64,000 nucleotides of DNA from Apium graveolens (lineage: Eukaryota > Streptophyta > Magnoliopsida > Apiales > Apiaceae). Below, in pieces: positions 19,795 through 32,467 of this stretch. The translations under genes were made by a program, and so were the position numbers. The stretch covers positions 299,521,957-299,585,956 of the forward strand of contig NC_133650.1 of assembly GCF_009905375.1 (NCBI RefSeq). Direction: 5' to 3'. The number at the start of each line of letters is the position of its first letter. Within the stretch, counting starts at the first letter, position 1. The notes beneath the pieces are model-generated. The model made no database searches. It was not told where the DNA came from and saw nothing but the letters and a program-made list of their open reading frames with translations.

Positions 19795-20430
19795 CTTTAG
19801 AACGTTGGAATTGGTACTCACACAATAATTTTGTTTAAACGCGAATGAATAGTATATATTATTTAGAGATAGATCAAAATAGGGGCCGATCAAATGTCTA
19901 TTAATAAAATTTCAATATTTCATTTTTAATATAATAGTATAGATGTTAATTGTATTTTATTACATTTCATTCTCAAAATTTATATGCCATTTTATATTAA
20001 TTCAAATGTTTAGTTTGAATAGTATCAAATTTTGTATTTCTAATTTGATAATTAAGATGATGACGTATTTTCGTGTTGTTTATAGATTTCCATCCAAGAT
20101 CAAATGTTAATTTCCCTAGAAAAACAAAATGTTTTATTATACTTTGTTTTGAAGAATATTAGACTTTTTTTTAGAACTAGAAAAAGTGACTTAAATAAAA
20201 AAAAAAATTGAAAAATGAAAGTTTAGTGAGGTCTTGGATGTGGAAGTGTAAATTACATAATCATCTAAAATAAAAAAATACACGAGTATAAAGTAAAAAC
20301 AAATTAGAGACGTCACGAGGGATGGTTTGTCTTGGCTCCCTGAAACGAACCAGTAAGATGAGTTGTTGAGGTTTGCTGATGAAACATTAGTTATAGGAGA
20401 TAGCGATATTCAATTATTACTGCTTACATA
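19795..20430. other. AT-rich region upstream of the potassium transporter gene
   Basis: Non-coding AT-rich DNA with no clear mobile element. It probably includes the distal promoter of the gene beginning at 20518. Confidence 0.4.
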
Positions 20431-20436
20431 TTTGCC

Positions 20437-20445
20437 TATATATAA
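20437..20445 (+). promoter_or_regulatory. TATA box of the KUP potassium transporter gene
   Basis: TATATATAA lies 72 bp before the proposed start codon, leaving room for a leader of about 40 bp. Assignment rests on position and sequence only. Confidence 0.45.
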
Positions 20446-20517
20446 TATGCATTTCATGTTCATATTCGTAGTATTAGCGTAGAGCTTGTCAGTGAAGAAG
20501 CACTAGTGGTTGTGCCC

Positions 20518-23500
20518 ATGGACGCCGAGTCTCTTTCTCGTAATCCTTCCCAGGTTTGTTCTATCTCAGCTCTCCATCTTACTTGTCGTATCATCCCTCC
20601 TGATTTATCATTTATTTTATTACGCGATTCAATTTTGTACAAATTTTGCATTTGAGGGATTTGTATCTGAATTATGTTCTCTCTGTTACTGTTTTCCGGG
20701 TTTTGTTTGATTTTTCAGTGTTTTTGTTTTGCTCGGAGTTTCCGGAAAATATCCCCGCATGTTTGTTTTGTGTAATTTTTTTTAAAAGGATGTAAATTTT
20801 TCTGAGAAAGTTGTGAAATTCCGGAAAATGACTACACATTTTATCACAATTTGATAGGACTACTGTATGTCCTACAATTATTATATGATCGATTCTTAGA
20901 GGGTATCAGGCTCAAATTCGTAGAGGGCATTTCTCAACTCTCAAATGATAGAGTTCCTTGGATACGAACATATTGGATCATATAATAAAAGTTTCCATGT
21001 AAGTGAAATTTATAATTGGTAAATTGTAATTAAGCAAACGATTAATTAGGTCAACTGCTACTATATAGATATATAGATTCAAGTTCTATGGAGACCACGT
21101 TTTTGTTGGAGAGCTCGGAGACCACCTATGTTTTGCAATCAAAAACACTATCAAATATATTATTTTGTGAAGTATGTTTTACGAATATCACTAATTCATT
21201 AAATTTGTTGAAGATCATTTAAGTTTAATAAGTATAATGTGTATCATCTGCAATTTGAACGAATGTTTTGCAAACTAAACATGTTTCGTAGAATAAAACA
21301 TTTTGTAATATTCTACATGCAGTACATGTATGATGTTCAAGATTTTGAATAAAATAATGATCTTTGTAGAACATAAGTCGCAAAATAATACGTTTTGCAA
21401 TGTTTTTATGCAAGATTTTAGTTGGAGAACATAAGTGGTCTCCATGATCTTCATAGAACTTGACTCTAGATATATAATATAATAAATAAATAGCCACATA
21501 AAAGACATCTTGTCCTCAAGCATCATGTATCATTTGCTCCATCTAATAGTAAATGTTATGGCTTATGACATAAGTGACCTGGTTTGTAATGTTCATCACG
21601 GTTAACTTTAGCGCGCCGATCATTTTGTTCTTCCCAAAGTCATTTAACCTGTGGAGGTAAAACAAGCATTGGAGTGGTCTTGTGTAGTGTAAAAGGAATT
21701 GGCGGAGAAACATTGTTAGAAGAGGGCTAACCATCAACCTTAGAAGAAAAATAACAGGCTAAAATAATAGGCTGAAGTGTCGAGGATAGCTACTTCTTGT
21801 GACACTGCCAATTAGCATGAGTAACACTAATCGGCGTTAACATTTCGCACCCCAGCTTGAATATTCTCTCAGAGTCCCAATAAAAACATGCTAATCCGGT
21901 GGGGTTCTAATAAACCAGGAACCATATGATGCCAAACAAAGAATTAGAAAGCGCAAGGCGACCATTCTTTTGTATTGGGTAATTCATCAAACACTTCACA
22001 GCAGCTACTTAGCAGTCTACAACAGCCTCCAATAGACAACAGAAGCCACATCAGTGTTGTTAAGGCACAAATTATAAAAAAGCACAAAACCTTAATTTGA
22101 AAGAACAATTAATCGCCCTCCTTTTGACCCCCAAAAAAAAATTAATCATAAATTTAACAAGAAACTGATGCTTAACATTCAAGCATAATAAAGAACATAA
22201 GTAACATGATAATAGTGTTAATAATTAAGGCTTAATCGGTGATGTTCTCTAATTCAAAAGCTTCGGTGTCATCAAACTCAATTTCTGGGCCTTCAAATTC
22301 ACGCTCTTGCTCTTCATAATCTTCATCATTTAGACTTGAAGAAGATTCCCCGTGAGTTGTATTTGAGGTGGATGTGCCTCTTGTCAAGCGCCTCGTGCGA
22401 TAAAGTGGTTCTTCTACTACAGAAGCAATACACATATCATCCCAATTAAGGTCTTCACCAACATGTACATAGTTATTATCGACAGCATCATCATCAAGAC
22501 CCTTTCCCAGCAACCACTCAAGACCCTTTCCCAGCAAGCACTCGTTACAATCATCAATTACATCTGGGAGTTCAAATGTTTTTCATAAATGTTTCATAAG
22601 AGTGAAAAACAAATTGCGTTATGAAAAAAGTTAATTTAATTTTAAAAAAATATTACAGAATTTAGAAAAAAAAACATTGAAGTAAACCATCTTTTATAAC
22701 TCACAAAAAAACATCGTGTTATGAATGGTTGATTAAACAAATATTTAAGGTTGGTATTAGTTTTAACTTTTAAGTTCTATTTGATAATAAAGTTCTGATT
22801 TGATCCTAAATATTTATGTACATTTATTAGCAGTGTTTTTGATATACTATATCATGAGAGATTGCAGGTCTCTTGGATAAGCTTCTCCAGACATCTAATA
22901 TTAGCATACCAAAGCTTTGGTGTGGTTTATGGAGACCTGAGCACTTCACCTCTTTATGTCTATAAGAATACATTCATCGGAAAACTTGAAAAGCATCAAA
23001 ACCCTGATGCAATATTTGGTGCTTTCTCTTTGATCTTTTGGACCCTTACATTAATTCCTTTGATCAAGTATGTTCTCATTGTATTGAGTGCGGCTGATAA
23101 TGGTGAAGGTTTGTTGACATCGAGACACTTTTAAACTACTTACCTACTTGCCTCTGAAATTTGAGCTCTGATAGATACCACTCCGTCCCATCAGGTGGGA
23201 CTTTTGCTCTTTACTCTCTGCTATGCAGACATGCAAAATTAAGTTTACTTCCCAACCAACAAGCAGCCGATGAGGAGTTGTCTGCTTACAAATGTGGCCA
23301 GTATCCATCGTCTTCACCACTTAAGAGATTTATTGAAAAGCATAGGAAGTTACGTATAGCACTGCTCACAGTTGTTTTAGTGGGGGCTTGCATGGTTATT
23401 GGTGATGGTGTGCTCACTCCTGTTATATCTGGTACAGTAATGTAAGATATTTTGTTATTCTTGGAACATATGTTATTAGCCTATTATAAAGTTTGAAATT

Positions 23501-26500
23501 ATAGTTACAAGCACACTATATCAAAATATACTTTTTATGACTAGTCTCGGACTGTTTAACTTTTTATTTTATATATAATCTTATGCTTTCTGGACCCTAC
23601 TTCACGAGTGGAATATACCGGGTATGTTTATTTTGTTTTCATCTTCAATTTTGTGCACTCTCATCTGGCTCAAGGGTGTTTACTTGGATATTATATTTAA
23701 TGCAGTTACATCATCAGTATCAGGACTTGAAGCTGCCCATAGTAATTTGGCTCAAGGTAAACAGTCGGATGACAGTTTCGTTTTTTCCACTTTTTTATTT
23801 ATTTAACACTTAATTTTTAACCTTTAGTTTGCTACTAAATTTAGATACCAGTGCACTATTAAGTTTTCTACTGAATCAAGACACCAGTACACTGGATTGG
23901 CCTAAAATTTATTAATTCTGTTAATTGACAGGTGAAGTTCTAGTTATTTCCTGCGTCATACTGGTTGGCCTCTTTGCTCTGCAGCACGTCGGTACCCATA
24001 GGCTAGCTTTTGCATTCGCGCCGATTGTTCTTATATGGTTGGTATCAATATTTTTCATTGGGTTGTACAACACCATACATTGGAATCCAAAGATCATTTC
24101 TGCAATTTCTCCGCATTATATTATTACTTTTTTTAAAGAGACTGGTACAGATGGGTGGATATCACTTGGAGGGGTCCTTCTCTCCATAACAGGTAAAGGA
24201 ATCTTATTAATCATTATCATGTGTTTTTAAGAATATTGTAGAGTTTTCTTGTCCTTTTCTAGCTCTCTGCTTAGGTAACATAGTTTTGAAAAGGGTGCTT
24301 CAGCTCTGGCTTACTCTCAAAGTCCATTTGTGTTTTTCTGCAAATGAGCTTAGCCACTTTTAAGGATAGCGCTAAGCAATTCTTTCCGCCCTTTAGAGAA
24401 GGGGGATTTACCTTTCTAAACCTAGATGCTACTTACTTTCTATTCCATGGAGCCTAATCAACTAATTATAAAACGTAACAGTTTCTAGGAAGAGTTTTAA
24501 ATCCTCTAATAGGAAATGATGTTAGAGAATAGACACAATTTAATGCCTGTTTGGCTGTTGCAGAAATGCACTTATGTGGGCTGGAATATAGTTTTTGCAT
24601 TAACCGGACTGTTTGGCAAATAAAACAAACGAGCATATTGACTATTGAGCATTAGAAAGTTGAAAACGGGAATGTTGAAAGAATGGTACTTTATCGTTTA
24701 ACATTTCATTTCTTATGTTTTTTATATTACTAGTATCAAAGTCGAACAATGAACAACGTGTTTTGCATTTTTTCATAAAATAATTTATTTTTTTTTTAAA
24801 AAAATATTATCTTTTCATAATTATTATATTTAAATTTAAATTTATAATTTTATCCAGTTTTAATCGTTCAGTTTTGTTTAAACCCGAGACCATTATACCG
24901 ATCAAACTTAAATCAATTTAATTATTTTTTTAGTTGTAGTTTTTTAGTCCGAGACCATTATACCGATCAAACTTATATCATTCTAATTATATTTAGTTTT
25001 GTTTTTTAGCCCACATCAATTGTATAATTTTATTTTGTCGAGATTAATAGTGTATATTATTATCAATGTCATTATTATATACTTTTATTCCGAGTTTATT
25101 ATCCTTTTTTTAAATTTCTCTTTTTTATTTTATATTTATATATCAAAATTATTAATTCATGCAATTTTTAATTTACATTTTTGTTTTTAAATGATAAGTT
25201 ATAAGTTATTATTTACCAAATACATTTTTAACTTATAAGTAATGTATACGTAAAATTATCCAAACACATAAATAACTTATATGTTACGAGGTTCATTTCA
25301 CTTATATAACACTTTTCAACTTTAAGTCATAAGTTACATTTTTTAAGAAACCCAAACGGGCCCTTAGTCTCATTGATATATTTATGTGTCTTATATTACT
25401 TCTGGAACTTGTTTGTCCTGGACAATGTTAGATTCTTCTTACTTGTATTGATTTTTATTATATAATTATTGTATATATAAATATATGTGTATATATGTGT
25501 AATTTTTTTGGTTAGTGGCTTCTTTTTCGATGAAGCACGCCCTTCGCTCTGCACTTAAGCTGTGTTAGGCCCTTGGGCATTTTGTTGCATTTTTTCGCTT
25601 AATACAACTATGTCATAGAAAAAATCTGCGTAGTGATTGGTATAGTGAAGTTAATATCTTTTGAATGGCCCATGAGGCATGTACAACCAACCTTATATTC
25701 TCCTAGTATAAATGTGAGGATTTTATATTGTGTCATGCTTAGTGCTGAGCTTTTGTACAGGTACTGAAGCCATGTTTGCTGATCTTGGCCATTTTACAGC
25801 CATGTCAATAAGGGTACGTCTGGACTTGTATTATTACTTTAGATTAATATGTTGGTAATAATTATAATTAAAATGGTGTTATGATGTATATTGGATGCAT
25901 GAATTACATGCTGTCCCCTTTATGATTACAAATTCTAGCAACGGAGCAGATTTCATATGTATGTTTAAGCATGTGCCTGTTTACAAAGTTTTTTTTCCCT
26001 TTTCTTGGTTTGTGCAAGGTAAAATCATCAAATCATGAAATTATTGTAAATGTGTTATACTTTAAATACATTAATGTGCAAGTGATGATATACTAGGTTA
26101 TTTTTTTATCAATTTTAGTAGTAGAACCTATCAACTGCATCCTAACTGTTGCCATATATTGTTTTTATGTGCAGCTTGCATTTATAACTATTGTATACCC
26201 TTGCCTGGTTGTGCAATACATGGGGCAGGCTGCCTTTTTGTCTAAAAATATCTCTTCTATTCCGAACAGTTTCTATGACTCCATACCTGGTTGGTGAAAC
26301 TTCTCATTAGTTAATATTGTTCATTCTGTTCATAAAATGAATTATTGTCCATGCCATAAGGTACTTTATAATTATGCAGATCCTGTATTTTGGCCTGTCT
26401 TTATCATTGCAACTCTAGCAGCTATTGTTGCTAGTCAAGCCATCATAACTGCTACATTCTCTATTATCAAACAATGCCACGCTTTAGGTTGCTTTCCCAG

Positions 26501-28417
26501 GATCAAAGTTGTGCACACCTCAAAACACATATATGGGCAGATCTACATCCCAGAAATAAATTGGATTCTCATGATTCTTACTCTTGCTATAGCTATCGGG
26601 TTCCAGGACACAACTCTAGTTGGAAATGCATATGGTGAGACCTGCAGTTTTGATGATTATATTCTCATTGAGATTTCTATTGTGGCCGGCCTTAGGTATC
26701 TTTTATATGTGTATATGGTATGCATATGAGAGAAAACCAGGAAATGAATATTAGCATTATAGAGGTATTATTTAAACAGATCATATTGTTACTTCTAGCC
26801 TCATATAATAGTGTCAGCATATGCCTTTGTTTAGTGTAGTGTTCTGCATTCTTTACAATCAACTGATTACTATTATTTGCATGTTTTTTTCAGTGTCTTC
26901 GGATATTTATGTATCAGAATTAGTGCAATTAGTTATAAATCTTGTTTTACTGATTATGCATAAAATTAGCTACATACAATTGGAATTTGATTGCCTTGGT
27001 TGTATGTTACACAAAAATCTAAGGGTTTAAATTACTTCGACACATCCGGTATTCCTTCACTTTGTGATATCTGTTTAATAATTTAAATTAGATACCTGAA
27101 TATAAAGGGCTTGCATAGAGAAAATGCTTGTTATATAACATATATAGCTAATTAGTCCAAATGAGTACCATGAGCTCGAGGTATATGTGGTGAGTAGGCT
27201 TTTAACATCAGGGCCTTTTGTAAATATATGCTGTTTTTGTTTTGTTTTATGCTTTTCATGAAACTTGTATCTTATGTGAGTATTGTTGCGTTTGGACCAT
27301 CTTTCTCATCTTATGGCTGTTGGTTGCAGGCCTTGCCTGCATGACAGTTATGTTTATCACAACTTTTCTCATGGCACTTGTCACAATGTTCGTCTGGCAG
27401 AGAAGCGTCTTCTTCGCTGCAGCCTTCCTTATCTTCTTTTGGTTCATCGAGGGACTTTACCTGTCAGCCGCAATATTCAAAATTCCTCAGGGAGGATGGA
27501 TCTCTCTGCTACTCTCATTCATCTTCTTAGTCGTCATGTTTGTATGGCACTACGGAACTCGCAGAAAGTACAATTTTGATCTGCACAACAAAGTGTCTTT
27601 AAAATGGCTTCTCGGTCTAGGCCCCAGCCTTGGTATTGTCCGCGTCCCTGGAATAGGACTTGTGTACTCAGAATTGGCGACAGGAGTTCCTGCAATCTTC
27701 TCACACTTTGTGACAAATCTACCTGCTTTTCACAATGTTGTGGTTTTTGTTTGCATGAAATCTGTTCCAGTGCCGTTTGTATCACCCGAGGAACGGTTTC
27801 TGATCGGCCGCATCTGCCCAAGACCATACCGTATGTATCGGTGCATTGTCAGATATGGTTACAAGGATATCCAGCGGGATGATGGTAACTTTGAGGATAT
27901 TCTTATCCAGAGTATAGCAGAGTTTATTCAGATGGAAGCAGTTGACCCCCAACTATCAAGTTCTGATAGTACATCACTTGATGGGAGGATGGCAGTTATA
28001 AGCACCAGAACAGCTCAATCTAGCTCAAGTTTAGTAGTATCTGCTCATGATAGTACTGGTTCTAGCAATTCCATAAAGAGTAGCAAATCTTTAACTTTGC
28101 AGAGCTTGCAATCTGCTTATGTGGATGAGAACCCACAATTATTGACACATCAAGTCAGGTTTCAGTTGCCATCAACTCCCGGACTAAACCCTTCTGTCAG
28201 GGAAGAGCTTTTGGATCTGATACAGGCAAAGGAAGCGGGGGTTGCATATATAATGGGTCATTCTTATGTAAAGGCTAGGAGATCTTCATCTTTCTTGAAA
28301 AAAGTCATTATTGATATTGGGTATTCATTTCTTCGCAAGAATTGCAGAGGGCCATCCGTTGCACTTAACATTCCTCACATCAGCCTTATTGAAGTTGGCA
28401 TGATATATTATGTCTGA
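20518..28417 (+). CDS. KUP4: KUP/HAK/KT potassium transporter, KUP4/TRH1-like (778 aa, 9 exons)
   Basis: A membrane K+ uptake carrier; Arabidopsis KUP4/TRH1 acts in K+ transport and root-hair growth. Exons: 20518-20553, 22868-23108, 23195-23431, 23706-23756, 23932-24192, 25761-25813, 26175-26289, 26380-26634, 27330-28417. All introns are GT-AG; exons total 2337 nt, an exact multiple of three, giving 778 aa as expected for the family. Visible signatures: [19 protein letters not shown] (residues 26-44), [26 protein letters not shown] (about 161-167), [31 protein letters not shown] and a conserved C-terminus ending in IEVGMIYYV. About a dozen hydrophobic helices lie before residue 550, then a cytosolic tail. 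Exon 1 codes only 12 residues before a 2.3-kb intron. I assign KUP4 from recalled similarity; other clade members remain possible. Confidence 0.93.
21074..21472. mobile_element. MITE in intron 1 of the potassium transporter gene
   Basis: The left end carries TCAAGTTCTATGGAGACCAC and the right end GTGGTCTCCATGATCTTCAT followed by AGAACTTGA, an imperfect inverted repeat. TATATAGA-like sequence flanks both sides. It is non-coding and about 0.4 kb long. The family is unknown. Confidence 0.55.
22232..22600 (-). pseudogene. Fragment of an acidic coding sequence in intron 1, perhaps a hAT transposase tail
   Basis: The minus strand is open for about 110 codons with a duplicated [16 protein letters not shown] stretch, then [19 protein letters not shown] and an acidic tail. 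No ATG opens it (the first codon of the run is TTG). The Trp-Asp and basic-then-acidic ending resembles C-terminal tails of plant hAT transposases, but this is a weak guess. Confidence 0.25.
24540..25372. mobile_element. Possible MITE in intron 5 of the potassium transporter gene
   Basis: GCCTGTTTGGC near 24545 is roughly inverted as CCAAACGGGCCC near 25357. Between them is AT-rich DNA with a diverged direct repeat of CGAGACCATTATACCGATCA (starting near 24895 and 24950). No target duplication was identified. Confidence 0.3.
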
Positions 28418-28834
28418 TGTGACAAGTTTTTAACCCCCTGCTTCCGGTCCTTATCACAGTAGTTGCAACTGACTTGAAGTTGTTACTGGCTTGACATTGG
28501 AAGGAAGATGATGATACAAAAGCTTGTTGGGGTATTGCGAAGCAAAAATTCTGAAAGATGATTTAATCATTGGTGCGTGATAATACTACTATGGGATGTA
28601 CATTTATAAATTGTGGTCTCTAGATTACGGAGATATGGAGATTTTTATCTAGTCCTTTAGTCTTGTGAATCTTAAAATTTTATTGCTGGTTTGCTTTGAC
28701 AGACCGATAAGCTTGCTACTTGGTTGCTACGCCACCATAAGTTTAGAACCTTTGATCCTCTATAGCATCGATGAGTCCACATTTGCAATAAAACCTAGAT
28801 TCGAGCATTTTTAATTTTTATCAGGATTAAATGC
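28418..28834 (+). other. 3' flank and likely 3' UTR of the potassium transporter gene
   Basis: This is the transcribed-strand continuation up to the mariner insertion. No AATAAA could be confidently chosen. No other gene is seen. Confidence 0.5.
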
Positions 28835-29052
28835 TACTCCTCTGTACCCAAAAGCTTTTCCCATATTGTGAATTGCACGGGTTTTAAGAAACAATGATTA
28901 GCAAAGTTAATTTCAAAAAGTTAAAAAAAAAACAGGGAAAAAGAGGGGACAAACTCCCGCCTAATTTAATACTCCCACTAATTTGTACATAAAATATTGA
29001 AATTACAAGTTAGTGGGATTCTTACAACCAATCAAAATAGAGCATTAGTATC

Positions 29053-29872
29053 TAGAGATGCACAAAACGCCCGGGCCCGAAAATCTGGCCCGGCCTGATT
29101 CGGTCAAAACCCGGTCAAGCCCGGCCCGGTCAAGCCCGGCTCGGTCCCGGCCCGGGCTTCGGGCCTCGACGGGCCCTATATTTTTAGGCAAAGCCCGGCC
29201 CGGCCCGGTTAAAAGCCCGGGCTTCGGCCCGGCCCGGCCCGATTAAAAGCCCGAAAAAGCCCGGTTATAATCTGATTATTCTAATATATTTTCTTATATA
29301 TTTATAAATTTACATTTACTATACATATAAATAATACTTTAAACACATATATATTTACATATTTGTGATTAATAATATTATTTATATACTTCGTTACATA
29401 AATAATGAAAAAAAGATATAATAAGTACACTATATATATTTGGATATCATTGTCATGAATATTTGGATATTATTGTTATCATAACAATGATATCATTGTT
29501 ATCATAACAATGATAAAATATATTATATAAACATGTTTATTTTTTGCGGAACTTAAATATTTTCAACGAAGTAATGTTTTCCTAAAATATTCCATGTAAA
29601 CTAATACATTTTTACGATGATCTAGTTGCTAACACATGTATTCTTCGGAATCTCTAATAATACTAGATCCGATTTAAATTAGAAAAAAACCCGGTCCGAT
29701 CTGATCCGGCCCGAAAAAAAGCCCGGTTAGGCCCGCCTCGAGGGCCCAAACGGGCTTTGAAATTTCCAGAAAGCCCGGCCCGGCCCGGTCAAAGTCAAAG
29801 CCCGAAAAGCCCGGCCCGGTCAAAGCCCGGGCTTTTTAAGGCCCAGCCCGGTGGGCCTTTTGTGCATCTCTA
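29053..29872. mobile_element. hAT-type MITE with GCCCGG-rich arms
   Basis: Terminal inverted repeats TAGAGATGCACAAAA and TTTTGTGCATCTCTA are flanked by a perfect 8-bp duplication TTAGTATC (29045-29052 and 29873-29880), as for hAT elements. Both arms (about 29068-29270 and 29685-29860) are extremely rich in GCCCGG words and complementary to each other; the centre is AT-rich. It has no coding capacity; the plus-strand ORF in the left arm is a by-product of the GC repeats. Confidence 0.85.
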
Positions 29873-29975
29873 TTAGTATCACACAGATTATGCTAAAAGT
29901 ATAAGTACATAATGGAAATTTTACAAGTACAAATTGGAAAAAGCTGCATCATTGCTTTGCCCCATTTGTTCAAAA

Positions 29976-31227
29976 ATGAGTTTTTCCTTCCCTTTTGATT
30001 TGAATCTACCAGCTGAAAAACAGGGCAAACACATGAAGAGGAGGATGTTCATCATCACAAATCAAGGGCAAAGCTCAGCCGTGACAGTAGAATGCAAATT
30101 GTAATGTGGCTTTTGAACAACCAGATAGAGGGGAAACTCAAACATGGTGCAATCCAAGAAGTGGCAACTTTATTCAATGTAACAAGGAGGACAATAAGCA
30201 CAATATGGGCAACTGCAAGTAGGCAAAACAGAGCAAGTCAGCCATACAACATGTCAACAAATGGACATAACTCAGGGAGGAAAAGAATACAAGTGCAGCC
30301 AAGTTCAATAACTGAAATAAATACGGGAGACAGAGCATGCATAAGGGACTTGGCAGTACAACTTAAGGTATCATCAAGAACATCAAATAGAATGATAAAG
30401 AGGGGACTAATTAAACCACACACAAACCCTTTACATCCTGCTTTGAAAGAGGCAAATCTCTTTCAAAGGGTTGAATGGGTTCTGAACTTATTAATGGGAG
30501 ATACACCTACAACAAAGAGGCAGTACTGTCCAATGTTCAATTTTGTACACATTGATTAAAAGTGGTTTTATCTAAGTAAAAATTCACAGAGAGTATACCT
30601 TGAAAGGAATGAAAAAGGCAAGTACAGAGCAGCAAAGTCAAGCAAATTCATACCAAAGGTCATGTTTACAGCAGCTGTAGCTAGACCAAGATTTAATCAA
30701 GAGAATACATAGTGTACCTTTGATGGGAAGATAGGTATCTTCCCATTCACTTACCAAGAACCAGCTAGGAGAGCATCCAAGTACAGAGCAAAGGGGACAG
30801 TGGTCACAAAGGTTGTTGAATCAGTGGGGAGAAAGGAAACAAGGAGCATGTTAATCAATGACATTTTACCAGCTATCATGCAGAAATGGCCAGTAAGTGA
30901 AGGACACACATAACCCAAAATGACCCGGAGTGGCAAAAAATACATAAACAAGGGGACTTCACTTTCTATTTGGTGCAACAACCACCAAATAACCCAGATT
31001 TGAATATTCTGGACTTAGGTTTTTTCAGAAGCATTCAATCTTTGATGCACAAAAAGATGCCAAAAGATGTGGATGACATGTTGAATGCAGTGCATCAGGC
31101 CTTTTATGAACTAGATCCAATGACACTAGCAAATGTATGGTTGTCATATCAATATGTTATGAATGAAGTGCTCAAGGTAAAAAGCTCAAATGACTACCTA
31201 GTGCCTCATGTAAACAAAAAAAACTAG
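29976..31227 (+). pseudogene. Mariner-like transposase pseudogene
   Basis: The start is probably ATG 29976 (MSFSFPFDLNLP), typical of plant mariner transposases. A frameshift near 30033 leads to the DNA-binding part (RRTISTIWATASRQNR, then SSRTSNRMIKRGLIKPHTN). The first catalytic Asp is present in FVHID, but a TAA follows at once (30557-30559). Further breaks occur near 30710 and 30910, and the segment expected to hold the second catalytic Asp is missing. The last part, NPDLNILDLGFFRSIQSLM, contains the family's third-Asp motif. It cannot make an active transposase. Confidence 0.85.
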
Positions 31228-31577
31228 CAGCTGAAGGTAGGCTACCAATTCAAGTGACAGCACCAATGTGGGCAGTACATGAAGCATGGAATTACATTAG
31301 GGGACCTAACAGAGCATCAACTTCAACAACTTAAGTGGAGACATGTAAGCCTATTTTGTTTTCAATGTAATAGTGCTACAAGTAAGCTTAGTTTTAATCA
31401 GCCTCTGTATTAAAATTGAGCTTAGTTCTAAGCACATTTTGTATATATTGATCTCAGATTGTCCCCAAGCATCATTGACAACCTCCACAACCACTAAGCA
31501 CACACTGAATAAACATGGCACATTAGGGCAGTCATTTGTCTCAGCCAAATTATGAACATTCATCATCGATCACCTTA

Positions 31578-31955
31578 AAGGAATACAAGTGATTACAACA
31601 GTTATAGCAACTAAATTACACCACTGAAAGACACAATCCACCACTGAATTACACAATCCACCAGTCAGTTACACAAAAACCAATCGGAAATAACCACAAT
31701 CGGATACACAATCACAATCAGTGCAAAACAAGCGAATCCACAAGGAATACAAGGAATTACAACAGTTATAGCAACTAAATCACATGAGATACATGGAATT
31801 ACACAAAGAACACTACAATCCACCACTGAATGACACAATCCATCACTGAATTACACAATCCACCAGTCAGTTACACAAAAACCAATCGAAAATAACCACA
31901 ATCGGATACACAATCACAATCAGTGCAAAATAAGCGAATCCACAAGGAATTAAAA
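31578..31955. repeat. Tandem duplication of about 180 bp inside the mariner element
   Basis: A unit containing ACAACAGTTATAGCAACTAA, ACACAATCCACCACTGAAT and TCAGTTACACAAAAACCAAT occurs twice, starting near 31578 and 31751. Within each unit ACACAATCCACCA also recurs. It is non-coding. Confidence 0.65.
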
Positions 31956-32095
31956 TTAATAAACACAATCGAATACATGGTTAAGCACAACAAGTCAATC
32001 ATGGTAAATATAAGCACCAAAACTAGTAGTTTCTGATGAATATACGCACAAAATAACCAAAAAAATGAAAAAAAAAAGATTTCTTACAAAGTCGA

Positions 32096-32467
32096 TTAAG
32101 ATCTAGAGCATGCATCTTCAGACTCGCCCGCCGCCTCCAAGTCGTCGCTCGACGGATCCGGAGCAACAACGATGGTCACAGTCTTCGCAACTGAAGAAAT
32201 AGGGGAAGGAGGCGCATCGTCTTCATCAAAGGGAACTTCGATCTTACTTGCATGCAACCCTGATTTAGGGGTTTCATCCACCGTATCCTCTGATTTCGCC
32301 GCCGATTCCTCAAACGGTGTTCGACCACAACCCATTCGGACCTTTTCCCGACTATAAGTGTGGTTCCCCTCACACCAATCACCTTTATCACAGTGATTGG
32401 GATCGGAGCACTCGTACACGTTGGTGGATTCATCATCGGAATCAGAAAACCCGTAATGACCGCTCAT
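32096..32467 (-). CDS. Antisense 123-aa ORF inside the mariner element, acidic and Cys-containing
   Basis: I do not recognise it. It starts at a true ATG (32467) and ends at TAA 32096-32098. The N-terminal third has a Cys/His cluster (ECSDPNHCDKGDWCEGNH, then MGC), which could bind a metal; the rest is rich in Asp, Glu, Ser and Pro. It runs against the transposase, close to the right terminal repeat. It may be a second ORF of this mariner family or a captured host fragment. A likely leader (purine-rich on the minus strand) lies at 32468-32540. Confidence 0.4.
   Translation of the reverse strand: MSGHYGFSDSDDESTNVYECSDPNHCDKGDWCEGNHTYSREKVRMGCGRTPFEESAAKSEDTVDETPKSGLHASKIEVPFDEDDAPPSPISSVAKTVTIVVAPDPSSDDLEAAGESEDACSRS

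Noticed and set aside
29058..29246. 62-aa Arg/Pro-rich protein
   Set aside because: It is only the translation of GCCCGG repeats in a MITE arm.
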